Positions 58,828 through 64,000 of a DNA stretch of 64,000 bases are shown here, in pieces (positions within the stretch are counted from its first letter, which is position 1; every line of letters begins with the position of its first letter). The stretch is from the NCBI RefSeq assembly GCF_037975245.1, contig NC_092569.1, positions 27,657,668-27,721,667 of the forward strand, written 5' to 3'. This DNA comes from Apostichopus japonicus (lineage: Eukaryota > Echinodermata > Holothuroidea > Aspidochirotida > Stichopodidae). Both the position numbers and the translations under genes were made by a program. The notes below the pieces were generated by a model. That model worked only from the letters and a program-made list of their open reading frames with translations, was not told the origin of the DNA and did not search any database.

Positions 58828-60120
58828 TGATTATTAATACAGTCATCTAATTTTTTGTGCAACCTTATCAAATGTACTCTAGTCTGAGGATGGAAATCTT
58901 TCTTTTCCTGAACATTCGGCTCCGGCTTCACACAAACAGAGGTTTATACTCGACGTAGAACATATTCTCAGCAATCGTCCAGACTTCTGATGCACAGCAT
59001 AGGGCTTTTATCTATCATCAATTAGTTGTGTTTACAGGACGTCTTTAAGTTTTATCAGGAACGTCTCAACATAGCTGTAAATAGAGAATCATGCTTGTGA
59101 TAAAATATACATTTGGTATAAACTAACCGATTACGTTGGGAAAATATCAAGGTAATTATAGTTTATATCACTTTTACCAATGTAAGTAGACTGATTATTC
59201 TAGCTTACAAAATTGTATAAAGAAGCATGGAAACATGTCATTATTTGGGGACATTGAATTTTTAAAGTAACAGACATTGTATGTTTATACCTAATATGAG
59301 ACAGCTATTAACTTTTGTATCATGCGAAAGATGAACGTTCCAAATTTCGCAAATGCATCATCAAGATTTTTAAATTTAATTAAAAAGTAAATGATAGAAA
59401 GCCTGTCTGTGTACAGCTTTTCACCTACTGCGCGCATAACTTCGCACAGTTATTAACGTTACGCGAAAATGAGTAATCGGTATAACTGGAAGGTAAAGTC
59501 CAAATAGTGTGTCAAATCCCAGACATCTCAACTTACCACTACCCCCTTTCCCCCACAACCACCACCACCACGCCAACGTTACCTCATTCTCTCCCACCCC
59601 ATTCGAAAAGATTTGAATATAACTTCCCCAAGTCAGAGAGATGTACAGAGAGGGACACGTTAACGCTTATTGTATAGAGTATAGTCTAATATAATACATA
59701 GTTGTTATGGGTTTTATAAATATGCCATTTATTCCTTACTGCATCTGGTCAGCCACTACTGCCTTCTCTATATTATACCAGCAGTAATATGTTAATATGT
59801 ATCCTTATATGCATGCTGTAAACATTTACTCTCAAAAACAAATTTTAAACTCATTCTACCATAGCATTGAGAACAGAAGTCTGAAATTGTGTTTCCTCTT
59901 CCGCTTTATTAACGTTAAAGTACGGGTATCGCAATCAGCATAACAGCAATTTAATATAATTATGACGAACCTTGCACACAGACATGGTATAGGTCTTATT
60001 AAAACAGATTGCATAACAGTAACAGAACTGAGATGTTCTTGATGTACACCTCTATCTATTGTAGACAATTACACTTCTAAGTTGCACTGGAAACTTATTT
60101 ACCTCTATTTTGAATAGTCG
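58828..60120. other. Gene-free spacer
   Basis: Nothing beyond AT-rich unique-looking sequence and a CCACCACCA-rich patch near 59545-59575. Confidence 0.4.
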
Positions 60121-61350
60121 TATATTTTAAACGCCACAGGCCTAATTGGTTATGAGCAGACTGGTTTTAGAAGTAACCATTCTACAACGCATAATAATGT
60201 TGTCGTACATGGTATAATTGAGTTTTAGTTAAGTAAGCAAAGGCGTGTGTATTGTGCTTTTTTAGACTATTAAAAAAGTTTTGATTTGGTGGAAAGTTCC
60301 AGTCTGTGGCATAAATTAATGGCCCATAACATAAATGGGAAAGTCTATCGTGTTATCCACGCATTGCGTCAGAGCGCTAAATCATATATTTTAATAGATT
60401 GTGAGAAATATGATCACTTTAGTTGTAATATAGGAGTTGTAAGAGAGGGGGAAATCAGTCAACAATTTTGTTTACATTTTTTCTTAATGATTTAAAAAAA
60501 AATTATTAGTCATTATTATAAAGGGCTATGGTACTGAGTTATCGCGTGATGAAACTGGTTATATTTTTCGTCAATGTTCACCTTGCTTTACGCCGATGAT
60601 ACTGCTGTGCTTTCTGGAAACGAAAAAGACTTCCAATTAGCTTTCAAATAGTGTTAACTAGTATTGTAATACCAGCCATTTGATCGTAAACTCTAATCAA
60701 TCGAAGATTTATTTTTCACGGGGTGACGTCAGAAATATACCAGTATTTTGCATTTTGTCCTATCGTTGTTGTTTACAATAACCTATAGCAACTACGTTGA
60801 ACTTCCATTACAACAGTAAATTGACGAAAGCTGCAAACGAACAGATAAACAAAGCAAGGAGAGTTCTACATAGTATATTAAATAAATCATATCATCTAGT
60901 GCTTCTAATTGATTTGCAACTATAAATATTTGATCAGCTTGTATACTAGCAGTCTGAGTGTACGGTAGTGGAGTTATGGGGCTTTCAAGTTTACAATCAG
61001 ACTGAAGCTTTATCCACCTTCAATTCTGCCAAGAACCAATACTTAAGTTAAACAAAACTATGCCTGACTGTATACTGTATGTTATACATGAACATCAATT
61101 TATCACAAATGTTGAGCTAAGCATAATTTACGTTTGGTTTAGGAATCTAAATCGTAGTGATCACAAACTTGCAAACATAACTTTAAATTCTTACGCATCT
61201 ATGACATATACAACTCATCTTGGATAATAATTAAAAGTTACGAATATTCTGGATATAGACTGGCTTGTCTTTTGTGAGGAATATAGAAGAGCACACTACA
61301 CTTACTATTAATTCACATGGAAAAGTAATGCCCCAAAAATTCCTTTATAA
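60121..61350 (+). pseudogene. LINE reverse-transcriptase relic
   Basis: In order: IGYEQTGFRSNHSTTHNNVV, VYCAFLDY.KSFDLV, SSLWHKLMAHNINGKVYRVI, CNIGVVREGE, the catalytic LYADDTAVLSGNEKDFQLA (YADD at 60589-60600) and AANEQINKARRVLHSIL. These are RT blocks 2 to 7 of a non-LTR element. Stops and frameshifts interrupt at least four places. An A-rich retroposon end (AAAAAAATAAACTAAAA) lies at about 62411 and may be its 3' end. Confidence 0.85.
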
Positions 61351-61439
61351 TTAATGTTAAATAAATAAATGCGTAGGTTGAATGTTATTTCTAAACCAGA
61401 TTAGTTGTGTGACGATTACACCAACTCTCAATGTAATAA

Positions 61440-61870
61440 TAAAAATAGTAATAATGGACATTTATAATGCGCCGGTATCCGTCAAAAAAGACGCTCATGG
61501 CGCAGTGACTCAAACAGTGCGACAGCAAACAAACAAAGAGTAAACATAGTACAAGACAAAAATGCAAGCAAAAATGGCCAACAGTGAACAATTAATCAAA
61601 CAGTTTTCATCAGATGAGTCTTGAGAGAGTGTTTAAAAGAAGCAAGAGATGGACTATGTTTTACATGTTCTGGAAGTCTGTTCCACAGAGAAGGGGCAGC
61701 AGCAGCAAAAGCTCTTTTGCCCCATGATCGATTTTCCCACAGAAGTAATGTATTGTGTGATCTCATGAAACTGCGATTTGCGTTGTATGGTTGCAGAAGT
61801 AGAATGGGGAAGTTCGAACAAACTAGCGATATGTCAAAATCAATTTTTTTTTAAAATAATTCGATCTTCC
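61440..61870 (+). mobile_element. Probable repetitive element fragment
   Basis: It contains SLFHREGAAAAKALLPHDRF in one frame and a GCGCCGGTATCCGTCAAAAA stretch. These resemble interspersed repeats I associate with marine-invertebrate genomes. This is from memory and unverified. Confidence 0.3.
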
Positions 61871-64000
61871 GTGTAAATGTAAAGTATAAGAATGTGTCAG
61901 TCTACTAAATTTGAAACCTATGTAGCAGTCTTAAACTGTACTAATCGTACCAATTTATGTAAATTTCGGTGAGCATATAATCATTTTCCTATTACCGATA
62001 TCGAAACATTGTTTTTCATGAATGCTAAAGAAGCTGGGAATTGAACTCCATTTATACGTTTTCAATGTCCATACTTTCTATCAGGAAAGAAATTATTATT
62101 AAATCAGGAAACGACCCACCTCTTTGAAAATGAACAACTTTTCTAAAAAGCAGTATTATCTGAGTTGCATAAAACCTATGTAAATTTTGCAGATACATTC
62201 AATTTACTTTTAATGTGCAAAGTATAACTCAGATGCTCTTTGCTGGTTTTCATATTGATTTTGCTTTTGATTTTGATTTTTGATATTGATTTCTTTATTC
62301 CGTTTATATTTCCTGTTTGATCAGGATGCCGTCTTAATACAGTTTCTTTTTTCATGTATATTGTTACTTATCTTTAAGTTCATTGTACCTCAAACGAGGA
62401 TCGCTGGGGAAAAAAAATAAACTAAAACCCACGCTCGATACTCATATTTAATGACATCTTTTCCTTTATTTATTTTTATTTTATTTTTATTTTCAAATTA
62501 CGAGACAAACCAGCTATAGGTTCCAAACTATAAAACGTTTAGTCTTTGCAAGTAATTAAAGTCGAGACTATTTTGGCTAGAGCATTGAATGCACATTGAT
62601 ATTTTGAGTTTGGCGATGTTTACTTGCCTTAATAAACTAGCACGTCACGTACAATCTGCCTATCTCGTTACTTCCAGACCAAACATTATTGAACGTCTTC
62701 TTTAAACAACCTTCGTACTTAGTTGCCTTTAGAAAACTGTAAAATGAGATTCTCCAGGCACCAACATATAACCTCTTATTTGTCCTTAGCGTTAGCAAAT
62801 ATTCATAAAAAATAAATGCATTGAGCGATAGCTAATTAACTTTAGCATTTCTTCGTTGATTGTGCGCCTGACAGTCGCAGTCGGTTTTTAATAATTCTGT
62901 GGAATGCTATACCATGAAAACAACATGGCGGAATGCAGTTTCAAAATGGTTGTTGTCACATTGTTGATCATTTGACGTAGATATGGACACCGCTGTACGC
63001 TTAGCATATGACATGTAAGAAAATCATTACGTCCACATTTCGTGGTTTAAAATGAATACAACGGAGTGGACTGTCATCTATAACATGTTTGAAATTAATG
63101 TTGGAATTAGCTGGAATGTGTGAACTATTATCTCTTATTATCACTAATAATTCAGTCAGGCGCCATACAAACAATCCATTGGTTTGTGCAACCCACCCTT
63201 CCCTAACACTCCTTTTCTGACACCTGTAACGCCAGATAAAATTGTGAAAAATCTTTTTCGCAAATATCAAATTATATATGAAACTTCATAGTCTTTACGT
63301 TGAAAGGGGATCGAAACCAGGACCCACCAGTACTTTTATAACGCCTATAGACTCGTAGCAACTTACAGTTCTTAGTACCATAAAAGTAGCTTCGTAACTA
63401 AAATATTTATCAACATGGTTACTTCGACTAAATGCAAAGGTTTATTTTCTACATTTACTTTAAAGTTTATAATTCTTAGATGGCTTATATAGATTCATAA
63501 ATCCCAGATTATCCGGCATAGGATATGTTTAACTCACTAAAAAACGATTGATGTTTCATGATTAGTTCCTTTCTAAAGTTACGTCACATCACGATACAAA
63601 CTACGCTCGGCGCGTCTATAAATTAAACGGGGTATAAACAGCATGTACTGTCACGTGACGTCTCTCAAATATCATGAAGCTCAATAACTAACCGTGAGAA
63701 ACAAGTAAATTTCAAGTGATGTGAGGGGTACACGTTATACATTTAGGGCGAATGTTACAATTCGAAAATAACTTTTCATTCACAAATCAGACAGTCTGCA
63801 TGCGCCAATCCCTTCTAACGATGTATCCAATAACCTGATTGGTTGATTCATACTTGTGTTGATGTGACACTAAAGTAATACTATGCAAAATAACTTACCT
63901 AACACATGTCTATAGTCATATATCAAACTGAGGGCGCTTGATTCGAGCTGCCTGTATATTTATATAGCTAATGTAGTTTTACTTGTTTTGTTGTGTTTGA
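61871..64000. other. Gene-free right end
   Basis: AT-rich. A GATTTTGATTTTTGATA patch lies near 62260-62290. No ORF, RNA gene or clear repeat is supported. Confidence 0.4.

Overview
The window is nuclear DNA of an animal, most likely a marine invertebrate deuterostome (echinoderm-like). It is AT-rich, its genes are split by GT-AG introns, several exons encode recognisable metazoan proteins (ARFGAP1, a POMGNT2-like GT61 enzyme, SLC16-type transporters), and intergenic space is full of SINEs, LINE relics, MITEs and long trinucleotide microsatellites. The clade is inferred from this mix and is not proven. Exons were joined by hand from splice signals, reading phase and, where possible, a paralogue inside the window.

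Layout. 0-3.8 kb: the 5' end of ARFGAP1 on the minus strand (three exons; the gene runs off the left edge). 3.8-10.7 kb: transposon-rich spacer with hAT-like MITEs, a palindromic AACGTTTT element, a tRNA-derived SINE, LINE relics and one unassigned ORF. 10.7-26.9 kb: two convergent paralogous genes, A on plus and B on minus, with the same four-exon plan. Each encodes a small single-pass membrane protein with a Ser/Thr-rich N-terminal part, one membrane helix and a tyrosine-motif tail; I do not recognise the family. Intron 1 of gene A carries a SINE-like insertion headed by U2 snRNA sequence and flanked by a 17-bp target-site duplication.

27-39.8 kb: a (GAT)n array beside a CORE-type SINE, a LINE relic, a 725-bp (CAT)n array with four identical interruption blocks, another SINE, degenerate ORFs, and a small spliced coding fragment of an uncharacterised SAMD3-like type. 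39.9-41.4 kb: an intact single-exon POMGNT2-like glycosyltransferase. 41.4-46.4 kb: repeats. 46.5-58 kb: two tandem SLC16/monocarboxylate-transporter-like genes with four exons each, identical phases, and a related relic coding fragment upstream of each. The second has a recent partial duplication of its exon 3 acceptor region. 58-64 kb: a second copy of the 366-bp hAT MITE in opposite orientation with a perfect 8-bp TSD, a LINE reverse-transcriptase relic, and gene-free sequence.

No operon logic applies. The clearest relationships are local duplications: genes A/B inverted and the two transporters in tandem. Best candidates for something new are the U2-headed SINE and the A/B membrane-protein family.
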